The position numbers were made by a program, and so were the translations under genes. 64,000 nucleotides of DNA. It comes from Flavobacteriaceae bacterium PS02337. GTDB lineage: Bacteria; Bacteroidota; Bacteroidia; Flavobacteriales; Flavobacteriaceae. Shown in pieces: positions 34,491 to 43,837 of this stretch; position 1 is the first letter of the stretch, and each line of letters begins with the position of its first letter. Location: NCBI GenBank assembly GCA_029959285.1, contig JASCOE010000017.1, forward strand, positions 34,666-98,665, read 5' to 3'. The notes below the pieces were generated by a model that saw only the letters and a program-made list of their open reading frames with translations, searched no databases and had not been told where the DNA came from.

Positions 34491-34811
34491 ATGAGTTTAT
34501 TTCAACAACCCTCTTTTGACACCGTTACAGAAGCTTTACAATGGCTGAGTACGCAAGGTTTTACAGAAAACTTTAATCTAGATACCAATTGTATTCGTTA
34601 CAATAATAATACGCAAAGTATGTCGCCAGAAGAATTCAAAATTGAATATTTATTTCGATTTGAAGGTGATACCGATCCAGGAGATGAAGATATTGTATAC
34701 GGCATTACTTCTGAAATCTATAATCTAAAAGGTGTTTTAACCAGTGCTTTTGGAATCTATGCCGACACTGTTACAGCAGAAATGATTAAAAAACTTTCTA
34801 CACATTCATAA
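34491..34811 (+). CDS. small soluble protein of unknown function
   Basis: This 106-residue protein has no recognised catalytic motif. Its C-terminal half, FRFEGDTDPGDEDIVYGI followed by GVLTSAFGIYADTVTAEMI, recalls short Bacteroidota proteins sometimes labelled phosphoribosylpyrophosphate synthetase, but the PRPP-binding loop is absent, so I do not use that name. It lies between two members of the candidate regulon. Confidence 0.65.
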   Translation: MSLFQQPSFDTVTEALQWLSTQGFTENFNLDTNCIRYNNNTQSMSPEEFKIEYLFRFEGDTDPGDEDIVYGITSEIYNLKGVLTSAFGIYADTVTAEMIKKLSTHS

Positions 34812-34834
34812 AAAGATATAAAGGCTTAATAAAA

Positions 34835-34850
34835 TTACGATATATCGTAA
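34835..34850. promoter_or_regulatory. palindrome TTACGATATATCGTAA (regulon site 2)
   Basis: A perfect 16-bp palindrome whose centre is about 88 bp before the start predicted from the -24/-12-like element of the isochorismatase-like gene. Sites 1 and 3 are near-identical. Confidence 0.65.
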
Positions 34851-34903
34851 GTGATTTTTAGCTCTTAAAAACCTAAACCCTTATTCAACAACAAATTAAT
34901 AGT

Positions 34904-34920
34904 TTGGCATTTCATTGGCT
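34904..34920 (+). promoter_or_regulatory. -24/-12-like promoter of the isochorismatase-like gene
   Basis: TTGGCATTTCATTGGCT: GG (34906-34907) and GC (34918-34919) have the sigma-54 spacing, the -24 half TTGGCAT is close to consensus and the -12 half reads TGGCT. No TAnnTTTG element is present in this gap. Confidence 0.5.
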
Positions 34921-34952
34921 TAACTCATTATAAATATTAAAAAATAAATATC

Positions 34953-35585
34953 ATGAAACCATCAGTTAACTTATTATCACCAGACAATCACGCTTTAGTA
35001 TTAATCGATTTTGAAGGTCAAATGGCTTTTGCTACAAGTAATATTCAGTTGAGCGAATTGCGTACTAATGTGGCTATTATTTCTGGAGCTTCTAAAATCT
35101 TTAATGTGGCTACGGTTGTAACAACAGTTGCAGAAGAAAGCTTTTCTGGTCCAGTTTTTCCTGAATTGGAAGAATTTTATCCAATTGCAACTTCAGGATA
35201 CATTGACAGAACAACAATGAATACTTGGGAAGACGAAAATGCTTATAAAGCTATTGTTGCTAAAAACAAGAAAAAAATTGTGCTTGCAGGATTATGGACA
35301 GGAGTTTGCATCGTTGGACCAGCTTTATCTGCTATAGAAGAAGGTTATGAAGTTTATGTAATTACAGATGCTTGTGGTGACGTAAGCGACGAAGCTCACG
35401 AACGTGCCGTTCAAAGAATGATTCAGGTTGGAGTTCAGCCAATTACTTCTATTCAATATTTATTAGAACTTCAAAGAGATTGGGCTCGTGAAGAAACTTA
35501 TGTGCCTGTAACCAACTTAATGAAAAAATACGGTGGTTCTTATGGTTTAGGAATTCACTACGCACATAACATGATCAAACACTAA
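34953..35585 (+). CDS. isochorismatase-family cysteine hydrolase
   Basis: This 210-residue enzyme has the Asp in VLIDFEGQMAF, the lysine of NKKKIVLAGL and the nucleophile in GVCIVGPALSAIEEGYEV, the Asp-Lys-Cys triad of the family, plus DACGDVSDEAHERAVQRM. It resembles YcaC-like hydrolases; the substrate is unknown. It begins a same-strand run with the outer membrane channel, M17 N-domain protein, amidohydrolase and DoxX genes, and its promoter carries the regulon palindrome. Confidence 0.93.
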   Translation: MKPSVNLLSPDNHALVLIDFEGQMAFATSNIQLSELRTNVAIISGASKIFNVATVVTTVAEESFSGPVFPELEEFYPIATSGYIDRTTMNTWEDENAYKAIVAKNKKKIVLAGLWTGVCIVGPALSAIEEGYEVYVITDACGDVSDEAHERAVQRMIQVGVQPITSIQYLLELQRDWAREETYVPVTNLMKKYGGSYGLGIHYAHNMIKH

Positions 35586-35627
35586 TTCGAACTAATTCAA
35601 TTTATTATAAATTCCTTACCCTTCATT

Positions 35628-37016
35628 ATGTTGGAATCATCAAAATCCATATCGAAAAACGTTAAGTTACTTGTTCTTTTTCTCTTTATCGGAAATATGG
35701 CAATGGCGCAAAACTTTAAACTTTTGCGTTATGACGAAAATTACGAATTCTTAAAAGACTCTTCCAGAAACTTTTATGAGAATTTAAAATTTATTCCTTT
35801 AAATAAAGAGAAAAATTTTTACCTGTCTTTTGGAGGCGAAGCACGATATGAATACGTTGATTTCAACAATGAAGATTGGGGCAGATTAAATATCGGACAT
35901 AATAATTTCTTGCTTCAGCGCTATGATCTTCATGCCGATATTCATTTAGGAAAAACTTTCAGAGTATTTGCTCAATTAAGAAGTGCACTAGAAGATGGCC
36001 GTGTAAACGGAGCGCGAGGCATTGATGAAGATCAGCTAAATGTTCAGAATTTATTTTTGGATGTGAATGTCTGGCAGCAAAGAGATAAAAAAATAACAGT
36101 TCGTGCCGGAAGACAAGAATTAGATTATGGTTCTGGAAGATTAATTTCTGTTAGAGAAGGTCCAAACACGAGATTGTATTTTACAGGAGGAAAAATAATG
36201 TATTCTTCTGCAAGAGTTTCAGTTGATGCTTTTGCAATGATGGCAGATACCATTTACACAGGAGTTTTCGATAATAAAATGTCAAAACAGTTGAATCTCT
36301 GGGGAGCGTATTCTAAAATAATATTCCCAAAAGCAGGAAATCTCGATGTTTATTATCTCGGAATAAGAAGAGATGAATCGCTTTTTGAAGAAGGAATTGC
36401 ACCAGAAAGACGTCACACAATTGGGTCAAGATTATGGAAATACGGCGGAGGTTTTATTTATAATCTAGAAGCAGCTTATCAATTTGGAACTTTTGGTTCA
36501 GGAAATATTAATGCTTGGACAGGATCTATTGATGTTGGATATATGTTTGAAAACATAAAATTTAAGCCGACCATAAATCTTCGAAATGATTATATCTCTG
36601 GAGATAAAAATCAAGGTAACGGAAACCTTCAAACGTTCAATCCGCTGTATCCAAAAGGAGGTTATTTTGGTTTCAGTCCGCAAGTTGGACCAGTAAACCT
36701 TATCGATATTCATCCTTATGCGACAATGGATTTACTTTCGAATTTAAAGATGCAGGTCGATGTGGTTTTAAACTGGAGATATTCAACTCAAGACGGAGTT
36801 TATAGACCAAGCGGAATGCTGAACCTTCGCGGAAGCGCTTCTGACGAAAGATACATCGGAACAGCTTATTTAGCCAATTTTACCTATAGTGTAAACAAAT
36901 ATATTTCGGTAGTCAGCGGTATTCAATACTTTAAAACGGGTGCTTTTATCAATGACATAATTCCGAACTCAAAAGATGGAGTTTTCTTTAACGCCCGATT
37001 GGGATTCAAATTTTAA
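35628..37016 (+). CDS. outer membrane channel of the alginate-export (AlgE-like) family
   Basis: This 462-residue protein has a signal peptide (about 1-28, GNMAMAQ), then a beta barrel with repeated aromatic strands: FYLSFGGEARYEYVDFNNEDWG, QRYDLHADIHLG, RLYFTGGKIMYSS and a final FFNARLGFKF. The family exports or admits small charged molecules; the true substrate is open. It is 42 bp behind the isochorismatase-like gene, so it may be in the same unit. Confidence 0.85.
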   Translation: MLESSKSISKNVKLLVLFLFIGNMAMAQNFKLLRYDENYEFLKDSSRNFYENLKFIPLNKEKNFYLSFGGEARYEYVDFNNEDWGRLNIGHNNFLLQRYDLHADIHLGKTFRVFAQLRSALEDGRVNGARGIDEDQLNVQNLFLDVNVWQQRDKKITVRAGRQELDYGSGRLISVREGPNTRLYFTGGKIMYSSARVSVDAFAMMADTIYTGVFDNKMSKQLNLWGAYSKIIFPKAGNLDVYYLGIRRDESLFEEGIAPERRHTIGSRLWKYGGGFIYNLEAAYQFGTFGSGNINAWTGSIDVGYMFENIKFKPTINLRNDYISGDKNQGNGNLQTFNPLYPKGGYFGFSPQVGPVNLIDIHPYATMDLLSNLKMQVDVVLNWRYSTQDGVYRPSGMLNLRGSASDERYIGTAYLANFTYSVNKYISVVSGIQYFKTGAFINDIIPNSKDGVFFNARLGFKF

Positions 37017-37025
37017 AAATATAGT

Positions 37026-37147
37026 GACGCTAAATTAGAACACTGATAACGCGGATTTACACAGGTTCTTTTTATGATTTTATTTGAAAAATCCGATTTA
37101 ATCGGCGTCTTTGCGATAGCTAATCCGTTATATCCGCGTCAAAATTT
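37026..37147. repeat. intergenic element B (ACGCGGATWTA inverted ends)
   Basis: GATAACGCGGATTTA (37044-37058) is mirrored by TAATCCGTTATATCCGCGTC (37121-37140), with AATCCGATTTAATCGG inside. The sequence is GC-richer than its surroundings and resembles a repeat type that I associate with Flavobacterium intergenic regions; 45591-45612 looks like a fragment. Confidence 0.55.
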
Positions 37148-37188
37148 ATTCACTTAAAAAAATAATAAACAATACTAAACCCTTAATA

Positions 37189-37905
37189 ATGAAAACAAAC
37201 ACTTCAACATACAGATTTAGATATTCGTATCTGATTCTCCTAATCATAACATTCAATGCCTTTGCACAAACCGCTTCAATTGGTTCGACAGTAACTTGGG
37301 GAAAAGTAGACGGAGTTGCCATAAACGGATTGGTACAAGGACCATCTGCGGCAGAAGCAGATCTACAAGTTGCCTGTGTTTTCGAATATACAGAAGGCGA
37401 CATCTTCAACCCTTCTGCTCTTCCTGCAAACCTTAACGGAATGGTTCACTTAGACAAAGCTTTAAAAGGCATTATTACAGAATTACGCAAAAGCGGAAAA
37501 TTTACAGGTCATGCACTTGAAACTTTATTGATTACACCTCCAAAAGGAACTTTAGCGTCCAACCAATTGTTATTAATCGGATTGGGAGATCGAAATAAAT
37601 TTACACCCGATTTAATGATTAGTGTCGGAAATACCGCAATGCGCGAAGCTTTACGTTTAGGCGTTTCTAACTACTCTTTTGCAAGCGATATTAAAGATGC
37701 AGGAATTGATTCTCCAACGGCTTTAGTTGCTACCAACGTTGTTTTAGGTTCATTTGAAGCTTATAGAACGCAATCTTATTTAAAAGAAAAAAAGTTAGCA
37801 GATTATAAGCCTTTAACGAAAGTTATTCTACTTGCTGGTCCCGCTTTTTACAATGTTGCAGGAGAAGGAATTAAAGAAGCGATTGCAAAATTAAACTCTA
37901 AATAA
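37189..37905 (+). CDS. exported protein with M17 leucyl aminopeptidase N-terminal (macro-like) domain only
   Basis: This 238-residue protein has a signal peptide (about 1-28, FNAFAQ) followed by the peptidase M17 N-domain pattern: ADLQVACVFEYTEG, GMVHLDKALKGIITELRKSGKF, ETLLITPPKG, LLIGLGDRNKFTPDLM and NTAMREALRLGVSNYSFA. The catalytic M17 domain is missing, so it is not a peptidase by itself; the N-domain may bind a ligand. It precedes the amidohydrolase by 7 bp. Confidence 0.85.
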   Translation: MKTNTSTYRFRYSYLILLIITFNAFAQTASIGSTVTWGKVDGVAINGLVQGPSAAEADLQVACVFEYTEGDIFNPSALPANLNGMVHLDKALKGIITELRKSGKFTGHALETLLITPPKGTLASNQLLLIGLGDRNKFTPDLMISVGNTAMREALRLGVSNYSFASDIKDAGIDSPTALVATNVVLGSFEAYRTQSYLKEKKLADYKPLTKVILLAGPAFYNVAGEGIKEAIAKLNSK

Positions 37906-37912
37906 TAAGACT

Positions 37913-39799
37913 ATGAAAGCGGATTTAATTTTATTCAACGGAAAAATTCATAGTTTCAATGCAGAAACGCCAAATGTTACAGCTGTAGCTATCAAAGACG
38001 GAAAATTTATTGCAGTTGGAAATGATAGCGATATTATGACTTTTGCTTCTGAAGAAACCAAAATAATTGACCTTCAAAACAAAAGAGTTGTACCAGGAAT
38101 CAACGATTCTCACATTCATCTTATTCGCGGTGGATTAAATTATAATTTAGAATTGCGCTGGGATGGCGTTCCTTCTTTGGCTGATGCGCTTCGAATGCTA
38201 AAAGAACAAGTAGATCGCACACCAAATCCGCAATGGGTTCGTGTGGTTGGCGGTTGGTCAGAATTTCAGTTTGCTGAACGCAGAATGCCTACTTTAGAAG
38301 AAATCAATGCTATTGCGCCCGATACTCCAGTTTTTATTTTGCATTTGTATGACAGAGCAATAATGAACAGAGCGGCTTTAAGGGCTGTTGGTTACAATAA
38401 AAATACGCCTGCGCCTCCTGGCGGACAAATTGAACGAGATTCAAACGGAGAACCAACAGGACTTATTATTGCGACGCCAAATGCGATGATTTTGTATTCG
38501 ACTTTAGCTAAAGGTCCGACGCTTTCTTACGAACATCAAATCAATTCTACGCGTCATTTTATGAAAGAATTGAATCGTTTTGGAATAACAAGTGTGATTG
38601 ATGCTGGCGGCGGATTTCAGAATTTCCCTGATGATTATAAAGTTGTAAATGAATTGAATGAAAAGAAGCAATTGACCGTAAGAATCGCTTATAATCTTTT
38701 CACTCAAAAACCAAAACACGAATTTGAAGATTTCAACGATTGGATTGACACCGTAAAATTATATCAAGGAGACGATATGTATCGCCATAATGGAGCTGGA
38801 GAAATGCTGGTTTTTTCAGCCGCAGATTTTGAAGATTTCTTGCAGCCAAGACCAGATCTTCCAGAAAACATGGAAGCAGAATTAGAAAAAGTTGTTCGCC
38901 TTTTGGTAGAAAATCGTTGGCCTTTCAGACTTCATGCAACTTACAACGAAAGCATTACACGATTTTTGAATGTTTTCGAAAAGATAAATCAAGATGTTCC
39001 TTTCAACGGGCTTCCGTGGATATTTGATCACGCTGAAACTATTGACGAAAGAAATATCGAACGTGTAAAAGCTCTGGGCGGCGGAATTGCTGTACAAAGT
39101 AGAATGGCGTATCAAGGAGAATATTTTACAGATCGATACGGAGCAAAAGCTGCTGAAAACACACCGCCAATTAAAAAAATGTTAGAAATGGAAGTTCCTG
39201 TTGGCGCCGGTTCAGACGCTACACGTGTGAGCAGTTACAATCCGTGGGTTTCTATGTATTGGATGACGGTTGGAAAAACAGTTGGAGGTTTACAATTATA
39301 TACTGAAACGAGATTGAACAGACAAACCGCTTTAGAATTGTACACTAGAGGAAGTGCTTGGTTTTCGCAAGAACAAACTAAAAAAGGAGATATTAAAGTG
39401 GGAATGTTTGCTGATTTAGTGGTCTTAGATCGCGATTATTTCACCATTGATGACGAAGACATAAAAAAAATCGAATCAGATCTAACAATTGTCGACGGAA
39501 AAATTGTTTATGCAAATGGAGATTTTTCTTCGTTCTCTCCACCTCATATTCCAATTTTACCAGATTGGTCACCAACAAATATTTACAACGGATATCCAGT
39601 AAGAAGCAGTTTGCAAAGTGCGATTGAAAAAAATACAAAAGCAGATGCAAAACCAAAACTGACTTCACAAATTCACAGCTGCAGCGGAAGTTGCGATGTT
39701 CATTTACACAATCACGATGCCGCTCGAATGAGCAATGTTCCTGTCAATAATTATAATGCATTCTGGGGCGCTTTAGGCTGTTCTTGTTTTGCTTTTTAA
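37913..39799 (+). CDS. YtcJ-like amidohydrolase with Cys/His-rich C-terminal tail
   Basis: This 628-residue cytoplasmic enzyme is an Amidohydro_3 family member: VVPGINDSHIHLIRGG (the HxH pair), RLHATYNESI, FDHAE, GAGSDATRVSSYNPWVSMYWM (catalytic Asp) and FADLVVLDRDYF. The last 45 residues after the barrel hold a separate Cys/His cluster: HSCSGSCDVHLHNHD and WGALGCSCFAF. This may bind a metal. Substrates of the family are N-formyl or N-acyl compounds and similar amides. The stop lies 10 bp before the DoxX start. Confidence 0.92.
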   Translation: MKADLILFNGKIHSFNAETPNVTAVAIKDGKFIAVGNDSDIMTFASEETKIIDLQNKRVVPGINDSHIHLIRGGLNYNLELRWDGVPSLADALRMLKEQVDRTPNPQWVRVVGGWSEFQFAERRMPTLEEINAIAPDTPVFILHLYDRAIMNRAALRAVGYNKNTPAPPGGQIERDSNGEPTGLIIATPNAMILYSTLAKGPTLSYEHQINSTRHFMKELNRFGITSVIDAGGGFQNFPDDYKVVNELNEKKQLTVRIAYNLFTQKPKHEFEDFNDWIDTVKLYQGDDMYRHNGAGEMLVFSAADFEDFLQPRPDLPENMEAELEKVVRLLVENRWPFRLHATYNESITRFLNVFEKINQDVPFNGLPWIFDHAETIDERNIERVKALGGGIAVQSRMAYQGEYFTDRYGAKAAENTPPIKKMLEMEVPVGAGSDATRVSSYNPWVSMYWMTVGKTVGGLQLYTETRLNRQTALELYTRGSAWFSQEQTKKGDIKVGMFADLVVLDRDYFTIDDEDIKKIESDLTIVDGKIVYANGDFSSFSPPHIPILPDWSPTNIYNGYPVRSSLQSAIEKNTKADAKPKLTSQIHSCSGSCDVHLHNHDAARMSNVPVNNYNAFWGALGCSCFAF

Positions 39800-39809
39800 A
39801 TTTAAAAAA

Positions 39810-40244
39810 ATGATCGAAATTATTAAACAAATCCTTCACTCTGATTTAGGAAATTCATTCAACAATATCGCTCTTTTAGTATTTAGAGTTTTACTTGCAA
39901 TTGAATTATTTAGAGTACACGGAATGAAGAAATTCAGAGTTGAAAATGGACAGAAAGAACACGTTCCAAATCCGCTTCATCTTCCTGAAAAACTAAACGG
40001 ATTAGTTGCGACTTTTTCAGATACTGTTGTTCCGTTTTTTATTATTATGGGACTTGGAACACGTCTTGCCGTTCTTCCAACAATTGGCGTTACAGCTGTT
40101 GGTTATTTTGTAGTTCACAGAAAGGATTCACTCGAAGTACGCGACGTTCCTTATATGTACACTTTATCACTATTATTGCTTCTTGCACTTGGTGCTGGAA
40201 CTTATTCACTTGATTATTATTTATTAAATTTTATAACCAATTAA
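39810..40244 (+). CDS. DoxX-family membrane protein
   Basis: I start at the ATG at 39810 (MIEIIKQILHSD, 144 residues); an earlier ATG at 39789 lies in the end of the previous gene. Four membrane helices (about 15-32, 60-78, 82-100, 110-130) and the DoxX features IALLVFRVLLAIELFRVHGMKKF and FIIMGLGTRLAVLPTIGVTAV are visible. DoxX proteins link to respiratory quinones and, in the MhqP form, to quinone and thiol stress. Confidence 0.88.
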   Translation: MIEIIKQILHSDLGNSFNNIALLVFRVLLAIELFRVHGMKKFRVENGQKEHVPNPLHLPEKLNGLVATFSDTVVPFFIIMGLGTRLAVLPTIGVTAVGYFVVHRKDSLEVRDVPYMYTLSLLLLLALGAGTYSLDYYLLNFITN

Positions 40245-40247
40245 TTT

Positions 40248-40315
40248 AAACACATAGAAACATAGCTTTCGATATCCTTTTCAAATTCAAAAAAAATCTA
40301 TGTTTCTATGTGTTT
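40248..40315. repeat. intergenic element A3, minimal copy
   Basis: Perfect 18-bp terminal inverted repeats (40248-40265 and 40298-40315, the same as A1) enclose only 32 bases. It starts 3 bp behind the DoxX stop codon and could form a single long hairpin in the transcript. Confidence 0.9.
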
Positions 40316-40352
40316 AATTTCTAAACATATCACTAATTAAACCTAATTTAAA

Positions 40353-40826
40353 ATGAAAGCAAACATCGGAATTAAACAAGAAAACATCAACAAAGTAGTT
40401 GAGGTATTAATTAAAGTTCTTGCAGACGAATTTGTACTTTATACCAAAACAAAAAGAGCGCACTGGAATGTTGAAGGTCCAGATTTTTACAACAAACATA
40501 TTTTTTTCGAACAACAATACGATGCAATTGATGAGGTTGTAGATACTGTTGCAGAAAGAATCAGATCTCTCGGACATTATACGCCTGCAACATTAAAAGA
40601 CTTTTTGGCTTTAACGCATCTAACAGAAGAATTACAAGAAAAAAATGACGCTCACGGTTTTATCAAAGAATTACTTGTAGATCATGAAAGTATCATAATT
40701 TACTTAAGGGAAAACATTAATAGTATTGCCAACGAATTACAAGATGCAGGAACAAGTGATTTTATTACTGGACTTGTAGAAACTCACGAAAAAATGGCTT
40801 GGATGCTTCGCGCACATTTGAAATAA
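40353..40826 (+). CDS. dps: Dps-family DNA-binding/ferritin-like protein
   Basis: This 157-residue protein has the intersubunit ferroxidase motif: His in KRAHWNVEGPDFYNKHIFF, then Asp and Glu in YDAIDEVVDTVAERIRSLG. The four-helix bundle is complete, with HEKMAWMLRAHLK at the end. Dps stores iron and shields DNA under oxidative stress, which fits its stress-related neighbours. The membrane protein gene follows with 5 bp between. Confidence 0.95.
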   Translation: MKANIGIKQENINKVVEVLIKVLADEFVLYTKTKRAHWNVEGPDFYNKHIFFEQQYDAIDEVVDTVAERIRSLGHYTPATLKDFLALTHLTEELQEKNDAHGFIKELLVDHESIIIYLRENINSIANELQDAGTSDFITGLVETHEKMAWMLRAHLK

Positions 40827-40831
40827 AAATT

Positions 40832-41500
40832 ATGGAAATACAACAAAAAAACATTTGGTACGTAACCCTGTTGCTGACTATAATAGCAGGGTATTGCGAC
40901 ACCGTAACGTTTGTCGCAGCCGATTCGATATTTTCGGCACACGTTACGGGTAACTTTATTGTCTTTGCTTATCAAATCATAAAAGGTTCAGACATACACG
41001 CGTGGATAAAACTGCTCACCTTTCCTATTTTTATAATAGCTGTAATCACTGGCGGGAGAATTGCATTAAAAGCAACTAATCGCTATACCATTTTATTTTG
41101 GGAAGGTGTAATATTGGTTTTAAGCGGTATTGCTTCTTATGTTTTTGGTTATTTAGAAAACTTTTCAGAATGGACCATGTATACTGTTGCCATGACAACC
41201 GTATTTGCAATGGGACTTCAGAATGCTTTTGGAAAGCTTTACGCGAAAGAAACACACGGTCCAACTACCATGATGACGGGAAATGTAACGCAAGCTTCTC
41301 TAGATTTAGGAAACTTACTAAAAAACGGATTGAAAGACGTAGATGTTCTTTTAAGTTTTAAGAAACAATTAGTTACCATAATCGGATTTCTTGTGGGTTG
41401 TTTTCTGGGTGCAGTTGCTGGAAAATTTTTCGGATTAGGAACTTTAATTCTCCCTGGAGTAGCAATGATTATTTGCTATTTATACCACCGAGAAAGCTAG
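40832..41500 (+). CDS. DUF1275 (YoaK-like) membrane protein
   Basis: The start MEIQQKNIWYVTLLLTIIAGYCDTVTF at 40832 (222 residues) is preferred to an earlier ATG inside dps. Six membrane helices, the motif AGYCDTVTFVAADSIFSAHVTGN and FAMGLQNAFGKLYAKETHGPTTMMTGNVTQA are typical of YoaK. The function of the family is unknown. Confidence 0.9.
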   Translation: MEIQQKNIWYVTLLLTIIAGYCDTVTFVAADSIFSAHVTGNFIVFAYQIIKGSDIHAWIKLLTFPIFIIAVITGGRIALKATNRYTILFWEGVILVLSGIASYVFGYLENFSEWTMYTVAMTTVFAMGLQNAFGKLYAKETHGPTTMMTGNVTQASLDLGNLLKNGLKDVDVLLSFKKQLVTIIGFLVGCFLGAVAGKFFGLGTLILPGVAMIICYLYHRES

Positions 41501-41551
41501 ACAAACACGGATTTGGATTGCAAATTTCTGATAATATAGTATCTTTAAAAA

Positions 41552-43819
41552 ATGAATTTCAGCCCTATTATTTCTGTCAAAAACCAAGTATGCGCCTTAT
41601 TTGCAACGACTTTATTTTTAGTTGTAAATTATGGCGCTTCGGCACAATCCAGAGAAAATCCTGATGTATTAAAAAATAAAATTGCTAAAGCTAAAAGTGA
41701 TCCAAAAAAGGTCGAATTACTTTTAGCTTTAAGCGATTATTATCTGACAAAAACTGGCGAAGATAAATCTGATCTTGATAATGCAGATCTTATTAATACA
41801 CAAGCAAGATTATTAAGTGATCGATTAAAATATAAACTCGGAAAAGGAAAATCAATTCTTTTAGGAGCTCAGATTTATAGAGAAAAAGGCGATGTTGAAA
41901 ATGCTTTAGAAAAAACAAAAAATGCGATTACGTATTCGAAAACCAATAATCTGACTGAATTACAAGCAAGCAGTTACGCGGAATTGTCTATTTATGATGC
42001 AGAAATTGAACAAAAAGCGAAGTATAAGCAAATGGCAATTCTGCTTTATAAAAAAGCAAATTCAAAAGAAAAACAAGCTACTGTTTTAAAAGACCTTGGT
42101 GAATTATATAGCAGTAACGAACAACTAGATAAGGCAGAACCTTTTTTAAAAGAATCTCTTGAGATTTATAAAGCGATAAAATTTAAGAGTTTGCAAGGTA
42201 TTTATAATATCCTTTCTGAAGTATATACGCAAAAAGGAAATTTTTCAGAAGCCCTAAAATGCGGACTTCTTGCAGAAAAAACCGCTTTGGAGCTTCATGA
42301 TAATACTTTGCAGTTAAGTTCTATTTACAACCATATTGCATTGGTTTACTATTATTTGCGCCAGAATGAGAAAACCGAAGAATATTGGAACAAAGCATTA
42401 AAAATTGCCAAAGAGTATGATGATACAGAATACATAAGAACCATTGCTGATAATCTTAGTTCCTTATATATTCGTCAGAAGAAAGAAAGTGAAGCGCTAA
42501 AACTCATAAAAGAGATGCAGGACAATTATCCGACTTCAAATATGGAGCGAATAATGACCGAGAATTATCTTTTATTTAATATTTATAGAATACAAAGAAA
42601 CAATGCCAAAGCAACCTTATATTATAAAAAAATGGTTGCTCATTATGGTGAAAATGCAGAAAGAAACGGAAATACTTTTGCTGTTTTAAGAAGTTTTGCG
42701 TCCTATCATTATCAAGTTAAAAACTTTACTGCTTTTTATCAAATAATTAAAAAATTAGATTCGGTTTCTGCGGCAATAGGAAATAACAATATTAGATCAG
42801 AGAGTCACCTTATTTGGTTTAAAGCCGATTCATCAAGAGGTGACTATGTCAATGCTATCAAGCATTATCAGCTTTATAAAAGTCTTTCTGATTCGGTTTT
42901 TAAAGGAGAAAAAAGCAAACAGATTAATAGTCTTCAAATTGAATTTGAAAGTGAGAAAAAAGATAAAAACATCAATCTGTTGCAGGAACAGGCAAAAGTA
43001 CAGCAAATTCAAATTCAGAAAGATACAGTTGTAAAATATGTATTTGTTGGAAGTGTAATCGTTTTGATTCTTTTTCTCGCGCTTTTATACAACAGTTTTA
43101 GATTGAAAAAGAAAAAGAATGCCGAATTAGAAATGCAGCGTCAGCAGATTAATGAACAAAACGAACTGAACAAAAAAATGCTGATTGAAAAGGAATGGCT
43201 TTTAAAAGAAATTCATCATCGTGTAAAAAATAATCTTCAAATCGTTATAAGTTTATTAAACACGCAATCGGCTTATTTGGATAATGAAGATGCTTTAATA
43301 GCGATTCAAAACAGCCAGCACAGAATGCATGCCATGTCTTTGATTCATCAAAAACTGTATCAATCTGATAATCTGGCAAATATTGATATGTCGTGGTATG
43401 TTTACGAATTAATCAATTACATGAAAGAATGTTTTGATACCGATCGAAATATCAGTTTTGTTTTAGAAGTCGAAAAAACGTATCTTGATGTAGCACAAGC
43501 CGTTCCTCTTGGTTTAATTATAAATGAAGCCGTAAATAACGCTATTAAATATGCTTTTCCAGAAAACAGAAAAGGAGAAGTAATCATTGTTCTTAAAAAT
43601 ATTGGAGAAAGCAATTACGAATTAAAAATTGCTGACAATGGAGTTGGTCTTCCAGAAAATTTTGATGATATCGAAAGAGATTCTTTAGGTATGAATTTAA
43701 TGATGGGATTAAGCGACCAAATAGATGGAACTTTTGAAATGAAGAACGATAACGGACTAAAAATCGCAATTACTTTTACAGGAAATACAGAATTTGAAGT
43801 TACAGCAGAGAATTCTTAA
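41552..43819 (+). CDS. TPR sensor histidine kinase, HisKA_2 type
   Basis: This 755-residue kinase has a signal peptide (about 1-32, ASAQS), TPR-like helical repeats (about 40-480), a membrane helix (about 495-515), a short coiled coil, and the HisKA_2 phosphoacceptor EIHHRVKNNLQIVISLLNTQ (His about 554) with the ATPase boxes NEAVNNAIKYAFP and IADNGVGLPENF. HisKA_2 kinases are often partners of response regulators nearby. It lies 18 bp before the sigma-54 activator with a receiver domain (43838), an obvious partner. Confidence 0.92.
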   Translation: MNFSPIISVKNQVCALFATTLFLVVNYGASAQSRENPDVLKNKIAKAKSDPKKVELLLALSDYYLTKTGEDKSDLDNADLINTQARLLSDRLKYKLGKGKSILLGAQIYREKGDVENALEKTKNAITYSKTNNLTELQASSYAELSIYDAEIEQKAKYKQMAILLYKKANSKEKQATVLKDLGELYSSNEQLDKAEPFLKESLEIYKAIKFKSLQGIYNILSEVYTQKGNFSEALKCGLLAEKTALELHDNTLQLSSIYNHIALVYYYLRQNEKTEEYWNKALKIAKEYDDTEYIRTIADNLSSLYIRQKKESEALKLIKEMQDNYPTSNMERIMTENYLLFNIYRIQRNNAKATLYYKKMVAHYGENAERNGNTFAVLRSFASYHYQVKNFTAFYQIIKKLDSVSAAIGNNNIRSESHLIWFKADSSRGDYVNAIKHYQLYKSLSDSVFKGEKSKQINSLQIEFESEKKDKNINLLQEQAKVQQIQIQKDTVVKYVFVGSVIVLILFLALLYNSFRLKKKKNAELEMQRQQINEQNELNKKMLIEKEWLLKEIHHRVKNNLQIVISLLNTQSAYLDNEDALIAIQNSQHRMHAMSLIHQKLYQSDNLANIDMSWYVYELINYMKECFDTDRNISFVLEVEKTYLDVAQAVPLGLIINEAVNNAIKYAFPENRKGEVIIVLKNIGESNYELKIADNGVGLPENFDDIERDSLGMNLMMGLSDQIDGTFEMKNDNGLKIAITFTGNTEFEVTAENS

Positions 43820-43837
43820 AAGGATATAAATAATAGA

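Noticed and set aside
34491-34811. Naming the protein phosphoribosylpyrophosphate synthetase
   Set aside because: It is far too short and lacks the PRPP-binding loop and the catalytic loop of that enzyme.
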